Positions 14,282-26,187 of a stretch of 64,000 nt of DNA are shown one piece after another; positions within the stretch are counted from its first letter, which is position 1, and the number at the start of each line of letters is the position of its first letter. Under the pieces are notes generated by a model. The model ran no database searches. It was given only the letters and a program-made list of their open reading frames with translations, and was not told the DNA's origin. The DNA is taken from contig MU278363.1 in assembly GCA_022385755.1 (NCBI GenBank), positions 374,661-438,660 on the forward strand, written 5' to 3'. Both the position numbers and the translations under genes were made by a program. The DNA comes from Trametopsis cervina (Eukaryota; Basidiomycota; Agaricomycetes; Polyporales; Irpicaceae).

Positions 14282-15240
14282 GAATCGCACCTGCGACTAC
14301 CAAAGATGTCTCTCAAGACAAGACCTCGAATGTAATCTTTAAGAGTTCTATCCCATTCCTACCCGTTCATTCCAACTTTGCCCTGTTTTGTTTTGTAATT
14401 TTTGTTATGTTCGGTTGTTGGTTCGTTTCGTCTCTAACTATCCCTCGCGGCATCGACACTCAGCCCACGTCTCTATCACGCTTCCTTCTACGAAACTTTG
14501 TTAGTCGGCTCTTTCGCACGAAGGTCCTGAACAACAGCAGTCACGCCCACGCCATGCCATCACTCCTTATGTCTTTGCATGCTGGAATCTCGTCTAGTCC
14601 CCCTTGTTCGTCTGTTCGTTCTCATCTGTTTTTAAGTTCGTCGCACACCACTACCCAATCAGCAAACGTTCTATCCCACACTCTACACACCAATATCAAG
14701 CAAGTCATTCGCATTATTCCTCCACACGCGTTTTCTACTTGTCTTTGCAGACTCAATCACCGCCTTGCGATTCCTCCTCTCCCTCGTTAAATGTTAACAC
14801 CGTTCGACGTTATGATGTTTCATTGATTTATATCTCTGTTCTTCGTTCCAGTTTGTCCCCTACTCTCCAGTCTGTGTATGTTCCTATCTTTCGTTAGCTA
14901 GGCGTAGCATAGTTCTCGTTTCCTGTCGCAACTCTCCTCTATCGACATTGTGCTGTTTTCCTTGTTGTGAAATTGAATGGACTTCCTTTCGAAAGCTAGT
15001 TCGTTTGCGTATATCGTCGTGCAACCAATTGGGATTCGTTATTTGACCAACAGGTTTTCCGTCAACTCACGGAGGTGAGACACACTGCAAAACACCGAAG
15101 ATGAGGCACGGGAAGGAGTGAGGTAATATCATATTCTAAATAGGTATGTATGCTCTGCTATATACGATTATCAGAATCTGAACTTGCTGTCAAACCCGAT
15201 ATAAGAATATGCAAGCCAAGGTCGGTCTCAATCTGGCAGG
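14282..15240. other. 3' untranslated and convergent intergenic space
   Basis: Pyrimidine-rich on the plus strand, carrying the 3' region of the RRM gene, then the 3' region of the transporter on the opposite strand. Open frames here lack any recognisable protein feature. No gene seen. Confidence 0.6.
14383..14422 (+). promoter_or_regulatory. U/G-rich stretch in the 3' region of the RRM-protein gene
   Basis: About 100 nt after the stop codon the sense strand has runs of T broken by single G or A (TTTTGTTTTGTAATTTTTG), then a TTG/TTC-rich stretch. TIA-1/Csx1-type proteins are known to bind U-rich RNA, so this could be a self-binding site. It may equally be an ordinary 3'-end efficiency element. 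Confidence 0.3.
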
Positions 15241-17616
15241 TCAATGTGCATGTAAAGAGTGAGCGACAGTTTGAGTAGCGGGGAACAACGTGCGAACCTC
15301 TTTCTTAAGCCTAGTATCTTCTACTCCAGCGGATGACCCGAAGACTTCATCCATCTCTTCAAGCGATACGTTACCTGTCTCCGGTACGATATAGGTAGAC
15401 CAGAAATATCCCAGAAAACATGCCGTAGAGAACACCATGAACGTTCCACTATCGCAGAGTGGTTCAAAAGAATGAGAATTAACCAGGAACGTATAGCAAG
15501 TGAGTGATTTGTGGAATACTTACGATGGCGATAGTTCCATGAGGACCGGAGTGGCTAAGCCGATGAGAACTGGTATGATGCCGTCAGCTACGCAGACATT
15601 CGTGCTGCATACAAGACGCACAATTATTGAACCAATTAGATGCTGTAGACAGCGCCACGCCACGGCTCCTCATCGAGATCGGAAAGACTTCGCTAGGAAG
15701 AATCCACCCTATGGGTCCATAGCTCACGCCGTACGCTGCTGTGAAGATGTATGTGCAGCTGGGAGGGAACAGAGTCAGAATTACACGACGAGTGAAGAAA
15801 TAGCTTTCACCCACACGACCGCCGTCCATGCTGCAGCGGAATGCGAGGGCCAATCAGCGCCGTATTCCCACACCTACGAGAATTCTTGAGTTGTTCACCG
15901 GTACGTCATGTTTCGTTGAGGCGTACCAGAACTGCAATGAGAAGGTGGGCAAGGCACATGACCGCGCTTCCGTCTGCATCGCCAGGTCAGATAATTGATA
16001 ATAGTCATAGCCATAATGACCATCTTACATCGTAAAAGAGGCTTTCGTCCTAGATGAACATTCGGTCAGAGTATCTGGCTATCCGGCTAGGGAATCACAT
16101 ACCGAGACGATCGATATATATTATAACCGGAAACACTGAAATAAACTGGGTGATGCCGATGCCTCCTGAAACCATTAGCGTGACCGTATCTCCTTGAAGG
16201 CCCAGTTCTCGCATGAGAGTAGGCCCATAGTACAACAATGCATTTATCCCACTCCATTCTGAAAACGAGATTCTTAGCTCAAGTTAATGGAAGAATGCCA
16301 TCCAGTACGCACGCTGGAAGAACATCATAAGTACTCCGATCATGGTGCGATTCAAGTATTTCTTAGTGAAAAGCATACCCCATGCCTTGAGCTCTGCGCG
16401 TAGGCCAGAGTCCTTGACGCTGCTCCCGGTGGTACGCTCTACTAGTAATACCTCAGTCCGCATCTCAAGTAACTCGATCTAGATGTGGTTTAGCAGGTGA
16501 GACAGAGCAAATAACTGGGTAGATGTATACCTGTAACAGCGGGTCTCCGTCTACTTCATCAGGAAGTCTGCGTCTCAGCTTTGCTAAGGACCGAAGTGCC
16601 TCTGAATGCCTTCCATGGGCGACCAAAAGGCGAGGAGAAGCAGGCAAGACTAATGAACCCAGAGCGAGCAGTATACCAGGCACAAGTTGGACTCCAAGAG
16701 GTATTCGCCATGATGCTGACCCCGAGACTAATAGCATTGAAAGTCAAACAATGCATGAGCTTGGAGCAGACTGGACACTCACCATCACGTGTGAAGAAGC
16801 CTGTCCAGAAGCCCAGTACGGCACCCAGTACTATAGAGAACTGTTCCAATGCCATGAGGGAGCCGCGCACTTCAGGCGGGCTGATCTCCGCCATGTATAT
16901 GGGCGACAACATACTGCAGCTAGGTCAATTCACTAGATCACATAGTACTTTCTCCGGCATACCTCAGGGCACCAATGCCTAGACCTCCAATAGCACGGCC
17001 AATTATAAGATGAGGGAACGTTTGCGCTGCAAACTGGAATGTAGAGCCTATGCAAAAGACAACTGAATTATATATCAGCATTGAATGCGGTACTTGGAGT
17101 CATATTGCGTCGTTTGTCACCCACTGCAAGCGAATATAATTGACTGCCGTCGCGTCAAATGGTCAGCGAATGTCCCCGTAATAAGAGCTCCTAACAAGCA
17201 GCCAAGCTCCAGCATCGCAGCTAGGTCATTTAGTGTCACTATATTGCAGTAACAACGGATGCGGTATGCTCACTCATAAGCCCCTTCTCCCATGCACCAA
17301 TAGGCCACCGCGCCATGAAGTCCTTCATCACTAACACATTTGCTATTACACCTTGGTCGTACCCAAACAAGAGGCCACCTATTGATGCAAATAGTGCACA
17401 GGCGAGCGCATAGTAGTTGTGGAGCAGCCCGGCGAGGCCTGAGGGTCCATAACTATACACATAGGAATGACTGTTGCTGTGGTAAGTGAAAGTTCCACCG
17501 TGAGGAGTTGCGTGAGTGTTAGATAGTGCATGTGTACCGAGCACAGGTGAGCTTGGTGCACTGTGTTCAGCAGGCTCTGTGGATAGAGCTACATAACCTG
17601 CACTCTGAGCCACCAT
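15241..17616 (-). CDS. MFS sugar transporter (sugar porter family)
   Basis: Plasma-membrane hexose-type transporter with 12 predicted membrane segments. The start is the ATG at 17616; the open frame extends upstream only through a GTG. A Ser/His-rich cytosolic N-terminus of about 65 residues precedes TM1, which carries the family signature LFGYDQGVIANVL. Next come KGLM joined by splicing to TAMLELGCLLGALITG, then FADHLTRRQS, IGRAIGGLGIGA and PEVRGSL. The sugar-porter motif after TM6 reads LPASPRLLVAHGR, with Ala where the family usually has Glu (PESPR). The C-terminus has the expected VPETGNVSLEEMDEVFG. Several introns of about 50-70 nt; not every join was fixed. Substrate cannot be told from sequence. 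Confidence 0.9.
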
Positions 17617-18310
17617 GAGTTCCTCACCGCTACGGCACACGAAGTGCCGGGCTCACCATTGAGTAGGTTTGTAGTTGTAATGAAAAGCCCAATTATGCTT
17701 AAATAAGGTATCAGCTGTCTTCGCTAAGCATAACCGGGTGCACTTGGGGTTCTAAGTCAGAAGTGGTGAAGAGCGTTCAAGTCCAAAGCACGTTGAAGGC
17801 GTGGCCAGGTTTGACGCCACATCGGGTTCTTGTGCGCCGCTCGCTTTCGATCGTCAACGCGCGAACCATGATCACAATCTCCGCGTAACTAGATCACATT
17901 ACAATATTCGAAAATATGCGTGGATATTTACGTCGAACTGGATAGTGATATTACGAAAGTGTCAGCGGTCAAAGTTCGTTTCAGTCATTAATACGCATGC
18001 TCGATGTGCCTCCAGTTAGGTTCTATACGACACCTACTGGTCACTGTTTGCAGGGTATAGGCGAACAACCTGTAGCGTCATGACCTCAAGATTCTACTCT
18101 GTCAGGTGGTGCTGCACAAGATACCATCACGCATACGCGTAGTCCTATCGCGGAACACGCTGCTCATTCACGGCTAATCCACAACAGCGCTTTCATCCGC
18201 ACGTCTTGAAATTGTTGTTGAGTAATGTACAATACTGGTCCTAGTCCTAGCTTGTCCGTTTTCAAAGATGATAATAGAGCAAGCCTCGCGTAATCATGAA
18301 GAGAAGATTC
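17617..18310. other. Intergenic gap, transporter promoter and ARPC4 3' region
   Basis: No open frame with protein-like character. It holds the upstream region of the transporter gene and the 3' end of the ARPC4 gene. Nothing else recognised. Confidence 0.5.
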
Positions 18311-19134
18311 TCATGAGTTGAACTAGAGAAAGTCAGCACGAAATGGAACGACATCTGGGTAAGACTCACCGCCAGGAGATATGATTCGGCTACTACACGT
18401 GCTCGTGCATTCAAACTAAGCTTCATCTCGCTGATCTCTTTGTCTACCTCTTCCATGAATCTATGATCATTAAAGTGTCAGGTTAATGAGACTGCACAAG
18501 ATACACAGGCACTGACTGTATGATAAAGTCAACTATCTTGTGCTTCAGCATCGTGTCGGTATGGTTGTTGGTGATCAGGAACGATATATCATATCCCTAC
18601 GCGACATGGGGTAAATTCAACGATCAAAACATAGGTGCAGCTCTCACCTTCACTGGCTTCCTCCGTAAAACGATGAAACTCTCCGCTCGCTGCATCATGA
18701 ATCGCGTGAACTTATGACACAAGATCCTCTCAATTTCATCCGCCTGCTTGATCTTTATGCTAAGACGAATGGAGTTGACAGACGGCTCGATGAGCACGCG
18801 TTCGTTCTCGTTTCTCGAGATAGTCAGCGGGTTCAATAACACTTCTTTCGAGCCTCTGTGCAAGCATTGATGGTAAGTCTTATTCCGCCGTACTTCAATG
18901 GCCACCTACCCGACTTCAACTTCCGGCTTGTTGTGGCGTTCTACAATCTAGAACGAATGAGCCAAATTTGTGTCGCAGTTAATCGGAGGTGCATCCATAC
19001 TTGCGATGAGAAGTCCTCCAGTGTCAGTGCCGCAGTCAACGTCGACCGGACAGCCGCCAGGTATGGTCGCAAGACATTCGACTTTCAGAACGCATGAGCT
19101 ATCTTTATTCATATAGGGATATCGTGCGTACCAT
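18311..19134 (-). CDS. ARPC4: Arp2/3 complex subunit 4 (p20)
   Basis: Core subunit of the Arp2/3 complex, which nucleates branched actin at endocytic patches. Seven coding exons were resolved: 19134-19132, 19081-19001, 18947-18910, 18855-18648, 18596-18517, 18460-18370 and 18322-18311. Together they give 170 residues, close to the usual 168. Family-specific sequence is near full length: [80 protein letters not shown] and [20 protein letters not shown]. The first coding exon is only the ATG, followed at once by a GTACGC donor. No in-frame ATG exists at the start of exon 2. The last exon encodes just FNS and the stop. The start codon lies 224 bp from the divergent FKBP gene. Confidence 0.96.
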
Positions 19135-19358
19135 TCTCGGTAAGAAACCTGAATATGCGTCCGCAGGTTGTGAGATTAGATGGTCTGTAGACAAGTGCAG
19201 AAGGCGCCCTGCTGTTCGTGCGTGATCCCGACGCGTCGGGCCGACCGGTCACGACGTGACAGTATTGACATTTATTTACGCGACGCGTTTTGTCGAAAGT
19301 TAAACAGGCGTCTGTGCGGCTTCAGTTTTCTCTCTTCCGTTCAGTTTGCTCTTCAAAT

Positions 19359-20786
19359 ATGGTTGTTGCCGTCGCTGTCTGGTAAGGCTCTGTATTACTG
19401 GAGAGAAAGCGGAATTTTGCTAACTTCTTCCCATAGGAGTCTCGAGTTAAAGCCCGGTCAAACCGAGTCCTTTACACCTCCGGGCGACTTGAGGATCACC
19501 AATGTAGCTCTCGGAGATGAGCTTGCTGACGAGAACGGCAGGACCTCCGTCAAGTTGACGTATCAAGCTCCCGGTGCCCCAATTGATGATGACGATGATG
19601 AGGATGAGGATGAAGAAGAGGGTGGCGAGCCTGTTACCACCGTACTTTGCTCATTAACTCCTGGCAAGGTACGTAATGAGGTGCCATGTCTCTTTCAAAA
19701 GTACTGAATATCCGCTTAGATTGAGCAAACCACCATTGACCTCATCCTGGAAGAAGACCAAGAGGTTCTGCTTGAGTCGGTAGGAAAGAAGTCAGTTTTT
19801 ATTCCGATCGGCTACACATGATCGGCTCGCTCACCATTTTCGCAGCACCGTCTTCTTAACGGGTAACTACGTCGGTGAGACTATTGACACCAATGCAATA
19901 TCCGTTGTAGTAACATTTTCCGGAGTGTAGATCAGCAACCACCGAATCCCTTCGATGGTGAGGACGACTACGACTCGGAAGAGGAAGATGCGTACAATCT
20001 TGAAGACGTCAGTTCTGACGTCGAGATTGACCCTGCCGAACTGGTCAATGATTCTCAGTATGTACTCAACCCCGACAATCACTCGACTTACGTTCTGACT
20101 GGCATCCGTAGTCGTTTTGAAGAAGTTGAGTCTGACGACGAAGTCCCCCAATTGCAGGACTCGAAAAAGCGTCCTCGTGAATCCGACGTAAGCGACGCCA
20201 AGGCCACCAAGTCACAGAAGAGTGAGAAGGGAAACAAGAAGCTCAAGGCCGAGAGCGGCAAGGCTGTTCCCAGCGGTACCGCAGAGACTGAAACCAAAGA
20301 CAAGAAAGACAAAAAGGAGAAGAAGGAAAAGGAAAAGGCACCTTCGAAAGCGGAGACAAAGGAGCTCAGCGGTGGTGTCAAAGTCCAGGACCACAAGGTT
20401 GGCAGCGGTCCGCAAGCAAAGAACGGCGACATGGTCTCGATGCGTTACGTTGGCAAGTTGCAGAACGGCAAGGTGTTCGATTCGAATACCAAGGGTGCTC
20501 CAGTGAGTGTCGTCCTTCCATGACATCGACTAATGGCTCACGTCACCCTAGTTCAAGTTCCGCCTTGGCAAGGGTGAGGTCATCAAGGGCTGGGACGTTG
20601 GTATCGCTGGCATGCAGCCGGGCGGTGAACGCCTTCTCACTATCCCTGCTACAATGGCGTACGGCAAGAAGGCACAGGCTGGAATTCCCGCCAACTCAAC
20701 CTTGATCTTCGGTATGTACGGTCTGTTAGCTTTCCAGCCTTATACTGACGTCTTTATCAGAGGTGAAGCTTCTCAAGATCAACTAA
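19359..20786 (+). CDS. FPR4: Nucleolar FKBP-type prolyl isomerase (Fpr3/Fpr4-like)
   Basis: Nuclear/nucleolar peptidyl-prolyl cis-trans isomerase and histone chaperone; yeast Fpr4 isomerises histone H3 prolines. Eight exons (19359-19381, 19437-19668, 19720-19790, 19846-19874, 19931-20057, 20112-20502, 20552-20711, 20761-20786) give 352 residues with no leftover bases. The order is an N-terminal nucleoplasmin-like domain (WSLELKPG, FLTGNYV), acidic tracts ([32 protein letters not shown]), a long Lys/Glu-rich charged linker, then the FKBP domain at about 245-352. Catalytic-site residues are present: VFDSN, the EVIKGWD motif, GGERLLTIP and MAYG. It ends in LLKIN. Yeast has two paralogues, so the exact counterpart is not decided. 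It converges with the EVE gene, with 185 bp between stops. Confidence 0.95.
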
Positions 20787-20971
20787 AAAGCGTGCGATAC
20801 CGCACAATTCCATCTACTCCTATATACATGGCATCACGCTTATTATTGTTAATGATTATGTCGAGAAGACTTGTTCAGCATGTATTCACAGTTTCATCTT
20901 TGAGACCTGACTACCCTTGTATGTTAGGAATGACGGTAACGTAGACGTGAAAAATGCAGATTCATTTAGTC

Positions 20972-22230
20972 TCACGAACGTGGGCCTCGTGCGCGAGATG
21001 ATCGCCGCAAGCTGGTATTGATGCGATCGGCACCCTCAACGGCAGGTCTAGTATCCGCGTTAGAGCTTTTGCTGGTGGACTTCGTTTCTTCGCCTTGGAG
21101 TTTCATTTTGCGCTGCTTGACCTTCTTATTCGCACCATCGTCCCAGCCACCCTCCTTGGCGAGCTGCTCGATGGTTCCCCAAGCTGTCTCTTCTACACGT
21201 TGGACGCTCAATCGTCCTCTCGAGACGAGAGCCATTTCTAACGTGCGGTCAGTACGAGAGAGGGGTGGCTTTCGGTTTCATGTACCTTTGATGGCTTTGA
21301 AACCGTTCGGGCCGATGAAGGATACATCAGAAAGGCCGTCTACTCCAGGTGCAGCTGCTATGCGGCGCAGTAGAGAGAGGGGAACAAAGTTGGCCGCACG
21401 AGACTTGAATGTTAGTTCGACCATATACCACTTCGGCTTGTCCTTGTCTGTTTTCTGTAACGCGATGAGCGCATGCAGAATCACGGGATCGAATGCATCA
21501 CTAACAGCGTCATAGTAAGGATGCGAGCTATGCCATAAGCATCAATGGCTGTTGCATATAAGAGGGAGTTGGCAGAAAGGACTCACACATCCCACGCAGT
21601 GTCTTCAGAGGGGTTGCGACTCTATAAAATGAATTGCACGTTGAGGGTTAATGTGACGCACAGTCAGGATAAGCTTCCTTGGAGACCTGTAAGAGAAATT
21701 CAGTTGACCAGGTCAGATTCCGAAGTGCCAGGTGCGGGTGCTGAGTACAGCATGCCAAAATGGAGACAAGCGGTTGAAGCCATGCACAAAGGATCAGCCG
21801 ACACGCACCTCAGCAAAAGCGGCTATGCCTACGTAGGATAACCTCTGATGATATGTATCTATACATAATCGGTTTTGGACTGGAACACCCACCAGGGTTC
21901 TTGCAATTTGAGTGATAGAACAACACCTTCCAGATGGTAAGTCACACAGGTGGGATGTTAGACCCACAAGCTTGAGAGTCACATACCTTGTCGCCCACAC
22001 GCATCTCCTTCATGAGATTGCGGGCCTCGGCATTCCTCACACCCTCCCATGGGGTCGTCTTCATCGATTCAAAGTCATCCACGGAGAACTAATGGCCAAG
22101 GCCATGTGTCATAACCATTCATCACGGAGAAGTGCGAACAAATGAGAGTGGCCCCAGCCGGTACCTTAACATCCTTTCCCTTTACGATGCGGGAGTCAGG
22201 CTCGGCTTTCATCAGCCAATGCTTCACCAT
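20972..22230 (-). CDS. EVE-domain protein, thymocyte nuclear protein 1 (THYN1)-like
   Basis: EVE domains fold like PUA/YTH domains and are thought to recognise modified bases; the cellular role of THYN1 proteins is not settled. The start ATG at 22230 gives MVKHWLMKAEPDSRIVKGKDVK. Spliced segments follow: FSVDDFESMKTTPWEGVRN, EARNLMKEMRVGDKVLFYHS, NPGIAAFAEV and DKDKPKWYMVELTFKSR. Then come VPLSLLRRIAA, LVSRGRLSVQ and a basic tail KKVKQRKMKL ... RRSSRARGPRS, which could be a nuclear localisation signal. Several introns of about 50-70 nt. It is divergent from PP4R3 with 243 bp between start codons. Family call is firm; the C-terminal extension beyond the EVE domain is lineage-specific. Confidence 0.92.
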
Positions 22231-22473
22231 GGCTCCTGCTGCCGTATGTAGTCGCTTCGCAGACAGCCTGGTCGATGATGAGAAAGGTGAAGAACATTGC
22301 CCAAAAGGGAAACCAGCGGTGGTGAAGCGCAGAACGCGGTGTAAACAGCGGTCAACACGCATCTGGCCGTCGACTCCCACCCTGCTCACACGCCGAGATT
22401 CAAGAAACGGCAAAAACAAGTCTAAGACACGGCTATATCTCGACAATATCGCAAAGGCTGGTCCGACTTTGTC

Positions 22474-25400
22474 ATGAGCAGCGTCCATGCTGCGGAAACC
22501 GAAACACTTGTGCTTTCTGAAAGCTCCAGACCACCGTCGCACGCTTCGCAAACTCCGGGTTCTCCATCCGCTCGGGAAATCCGTGACTCTGACCGTCCCA
22601 CCAACTTAGATGGACGCACAAGTGATGCAGATAAGATGTTCGAGTCGATATCGGATGGTTTGGACGTCGGCAGAGCAGAAGGGAGCAGCACGGGACCGGA
22701 GTCCGTCGACGCGTCGGAGCAGGGAGCGTTGGAGATATCGACCGTGGGCGATGACTCGCAACACTGGGTCGACGAAGACACGCCTGAATATAAGCGTGTC
22801 AAAGTGTACGAGCTCATCGGGTCGCGGTGGGTGGACCAGGGAACCGCGTTCTGTTCGGGGGACTTGCAGGATAATGAAGCCGTACTCATCGCCCGTGCGG
22901 AGACTAACCCTAATCAAATCATTCTGTCCACCACCATTCGTTCCAACGATGTCTACCAAAGGCAACAGGGCAAGTGCCAATCCCCCACTGACCGGGCCAT
23001 CTCACTGAGGAAATCTGACAGACACCTTGATTGTGTGGACTGAGCCAGACGGCGTCGACTATGCTCTGAGTTTCCAGGAACCAGAGGGATGCGCTGAGGT
23101 TTGGAACTTTATTCAGGAGGTGCAAAGGCACATGAGCACATTTGGTGCGTTCTTGTTACTATCCGTTTGATTCTTCGCTCATTTGCTCATTTGTATATTA
23201 GGTTTGTCTTCCTCACCCATGATTGGACCTGAACCGTCACCTGCAACGGCGAATATTATGCGGACCGGCCACCTTCCTACTCCAGCTCTCGGGTTAATTC
23301 CTGAGATTGAGCGAGCAATCAAGCATATATGTCGGTCTCCGTTGATGAAAGAGCGGGTATGCGAATATATTCAAACTGAGGCATGTCTCCATATATTCCG
23401 TACCAGACACTCTCCTAAAACAGTGGCCTCATACTAGGAATATCTGAAAGCCATTGTCGAGGTGTTTGGGCGTGCTGAGGATCTCGAGCTGCTCAACGAC
23501 CTGCATGCTCTAAATAGTTGTATGAACACAATACGTTAGTCTTCCCGCAGACCTACGACCAAACATTTTACTAAAGATCCTCCCATAGTTATGCTCAACG
23601 ACCACAGCATGTATGAACATATCTTGGATGACGACCTCTTTTTTGGCGTGCTCGGGATGCTTGAATGTTCGTACACTCCCTTCTCCTGCTGCAGGGAAGC
23701 TTATTCTTCCGCAGATGATCCAGAGTTCCCCACTCACAAGGCAAACTATCGAGAATTCCTGCAGCAGATCTCTCATTTTCATCAACCGGTCCCTATACGC
23801 GACGAAGTCATCCAGAAGAAGGTCCACCACACTTATAGACTTCAATTCTTGAAGGATGTTGTACTGGCTCGTGCCATCGATGACTCCACTTTCAACGTCC
23901 TCAACTCTTGCATCCTCTTCAACCAAATCGATATAATCAATTACGTCCAGAATGACCCTGCGTTCCTCCGCGAAGTTGTCGGGATATTCTTGAATGAGGA
24001 AATGCTCTTTCAACTAGGCGGTCTGATCCACGAAGTGGCAAAGGAAGATCCTGCAGCGAACTCAGACGCTGCGAGTTCGAAGCCTAATAGCTCTAGCAAG
24101 CCTGACCTAACGCAAGCCGAGATCGCTCGTCGTAGGGATGTTGTCATTCTTATCCAGCAGCTATGCGTAATGGGGAAGAACGTTCAACTGCCGGCGCGAA
24201 TGGCCCTCTTCCGGACACTCTCAGATCGTGGCGTTCTCTTTGCTGTACAATGGGCTCTTGCCCAGCCTGAAGCAGATGAGCAAGGCTTGCAGATGATCTC
24301 CACGGGAGGAGAGATCCTCACGGCGCTTCTGGACCACGATTTGAATGGCGTACGCGGTCACGTGTTGAAACAGATTGGACCACCTGGTGACGAGAAGATT
24401 GTCAAGAAGGGCGATTCCGACACCATTTTGTCTTTGATGTGTCGGGTACTCACTCGGAGCCGAGATCTGGGTGTTCAGAGTCAAGTTGGGGAATCGCTAC
24501 GTGTTTTAATGGAGATTCAGGGTGACGTTGGCGACGCCCACGTAAGTTTATTACATACGTATGTGTATTGCTACTGCTGATGTTTGCGCCGATGACAGCC
24601 AGCGATGGGTGCGAAACTCTTCATGCGCGCGAAAGATGATCCCGGCGTCGAGCGCTTCCTTGAATACTTTTACAAGACCTGCATTGATATCTTACTCCGT
24701 CCTCTCCTTGACGTCCCTGAATTCAAGTCTCTCACTGGCGAGTTTTGGCGCGTTTCCGTTCGGCCATGAGCTAATCTATATTGTCACAGACCCTGTTCTA
24801 CGCTTTACTCGCGAACGGACGAACCTCTACTCACATCTCTGCGAGTTGCTAGCCAACTTCGCCGCTCAACATTCCTTCCGCAGCCATTTCTACCTGCTAT
24901 CCTCTAATATTGCTTCCCATGTTGGCTCCATACTGAGTGCCAAGGACAAACACCTCCGGCTGGGTATGTATTTATCCGCTTACGCTGTTGTGTTCGTGAT
25001 TTGGTTGTATTTACTTCGCTGCACCAGCTGCTTTCCGCTTCTTCCGAGTACTGCTTAGGCTCAACAACCGCAATCTTTTCAATCACCTCATCAAACTTGA
25101 CGCCTTAAAGCCAGTGGTCGATCTGACGCTACAAGAAGCCAACCGGGACAATCTACTCAATTCCGCTTGTCAGGAGTTTTTCGAGTTCATGCGCAAGGCA
25201 AGTGTTGTCATCATTTCGAAAATGTTCGATACCAACCTGCTCCCATTATAGGATAATATGAAGGAGCTGATCCATCACTTCATGACAAAGCATGAAGACA
25301 AGATCCGGGCACTGTCTGAGACTCCCCTCAACGGATTACGGTTCAAAGCGTTCATACGCCGCTGGGAGATGAACATTGAACCGCCGCCAAAAGAAGAGGA

Positions 25401-26187
25401 GAAAGTCGATCAGTAAGCCATGTGTTGTGCATACGAACCTAGTACTGATGTTTCGCGCAGAACCCCAATTGCCGGGCCTCGGCGATGGGGCCAGGGTCGG
25501 CTCCTCGAGGTTGAAGAAGAATCATACTTCAATACTGATGACGACGAGGAGGACGTGCCAATTAACTTATCAAACGCTTTCCCGAAGTCGAATAATCCCT
25601 CTCTGAAACGGAAGCGAGCCCTCAGTATACCTTCACGTCAGCCGCCTCAGCGTCCACCGCCATCGGTCATCATTCCAACTCTTGGGAGCTTGGTTGATTA
25701 CGATGACGGTGAAGACCTTGGTGGGTTTGGTCCCACGGAGGATGCACCGCCGTCTGGTTATCCGGGGCGTATCTCTGGCTCTCCCAGTCCCCCTGACTCT
25801 ACTCCGCGAATACAACACCGTCTGTTGTCCCACCATAAGCCTCCTGATGCAGAAGTACCTGAAGATCCAGAGGACAGTCTGTTGGAGAGTCTAGTCTCCA
25901 AGTCCGAGCCAGTGCACCAACCGCCAGAGCTTGGCCTTGGTGCTAAACGTCCACGAGACGATGAGGATGACGAGCTGCTGGCAATCGCTACGAAAGCCAA
26001 GAGGCCGAGTATGGGATCTGGCACTCCCACCAGGGAAGTAGGGAGTGGTGGAGGATTGTCAATAAAGCTAGGGGGAGCGAAAGTTTCTGAGGAGGGTCCG
26101 AAAAAGATCAAGCTAAAGCTATCTTCGCCAAGCTCGACAACGCCATCTCCTTCAAGTACGGGCGTGAAGGATGGGGACACAGGCTAG
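22474..26187 (+). CDS. PSY2: Protein phosphatase 4 regulatory subunit 3 (Psy2/SMEK/FLFL)
   Basis: Targets the PP4 catalytic subunit to substrates in the DNA-damage response and other pathways. Eleven exons were resolved: 22474-22969, 23022-23144, 23202-23356, 23438-23534, 23589-23666, 23715-24541, 24599-24737, 24790-24963, 25028-25197, 25252-25412 and 25461-26187. They give 1,048 residues with exact phase. The N-terminal EVH1/PH-like domain carries [32 protein letters not shown] and [11 protein letters not shown]. The SMK-1 armadillo-like region follows ([41 protein letters not shown]). The tail is acidic, Pro/Ser-rich and then Lys-rich (KKIKLKL). Three of the ten introns start with GC instead of GT; without them the frame breaks. 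The open frame has [10 protein letters not shown] as its start. Confidence 0.95.
22970..23021 (+). other. GC-AG intron 1 of PP4R3
   Basis: The junction reads CAG G|GCAAGT ... CTGACAG|ACACC. Joining gives GAC, so the protein reads QRQQDTLIVW, the conserved family sequence. No GT donor gives this frame. AG-GCAAGT matches the usual strong GC-donor consensus. Confidence 0.9.
24738..24789 (+). other. GC-AG intron of PP4R3 (seventh)
   Basis: The junction reads ACT G|GCGAGT ... GTCACAG|ACCCT, joining to SLTDPVLRF. GT sites nearby give the wrong phase for the conserved downstream frame ([13 protein letters not shown]). The donor is weaker (GCGAGT) than the other two, so this assignment is a little less certain. 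Confidence 0.8.
25198..25251 (+). other. GC-AG intron of PP4R3 (ninth)
   Basis: The junction reads CGC AAG|GCAAGT ... ATTATAG|GATAAT, joining FEFMRK to DNMKELI. The nearby GT (GTGTTG) would create an immediate stop after splicing. The donor is a perfect AAG-GCAAGT. Confidence 0.88.

Noticed and set aside
14278..14790. Open frame after the RRM-protein stop
   Set aside because: Low-complexity, Cys/Ser/Phe-rich translation of a T/C-rich 3' region, with no recognisable domain.
24720..24800. Apparent frameshift in PP4R3
   Set aside because: Explained by a GC-AG intron at 24738-24789.
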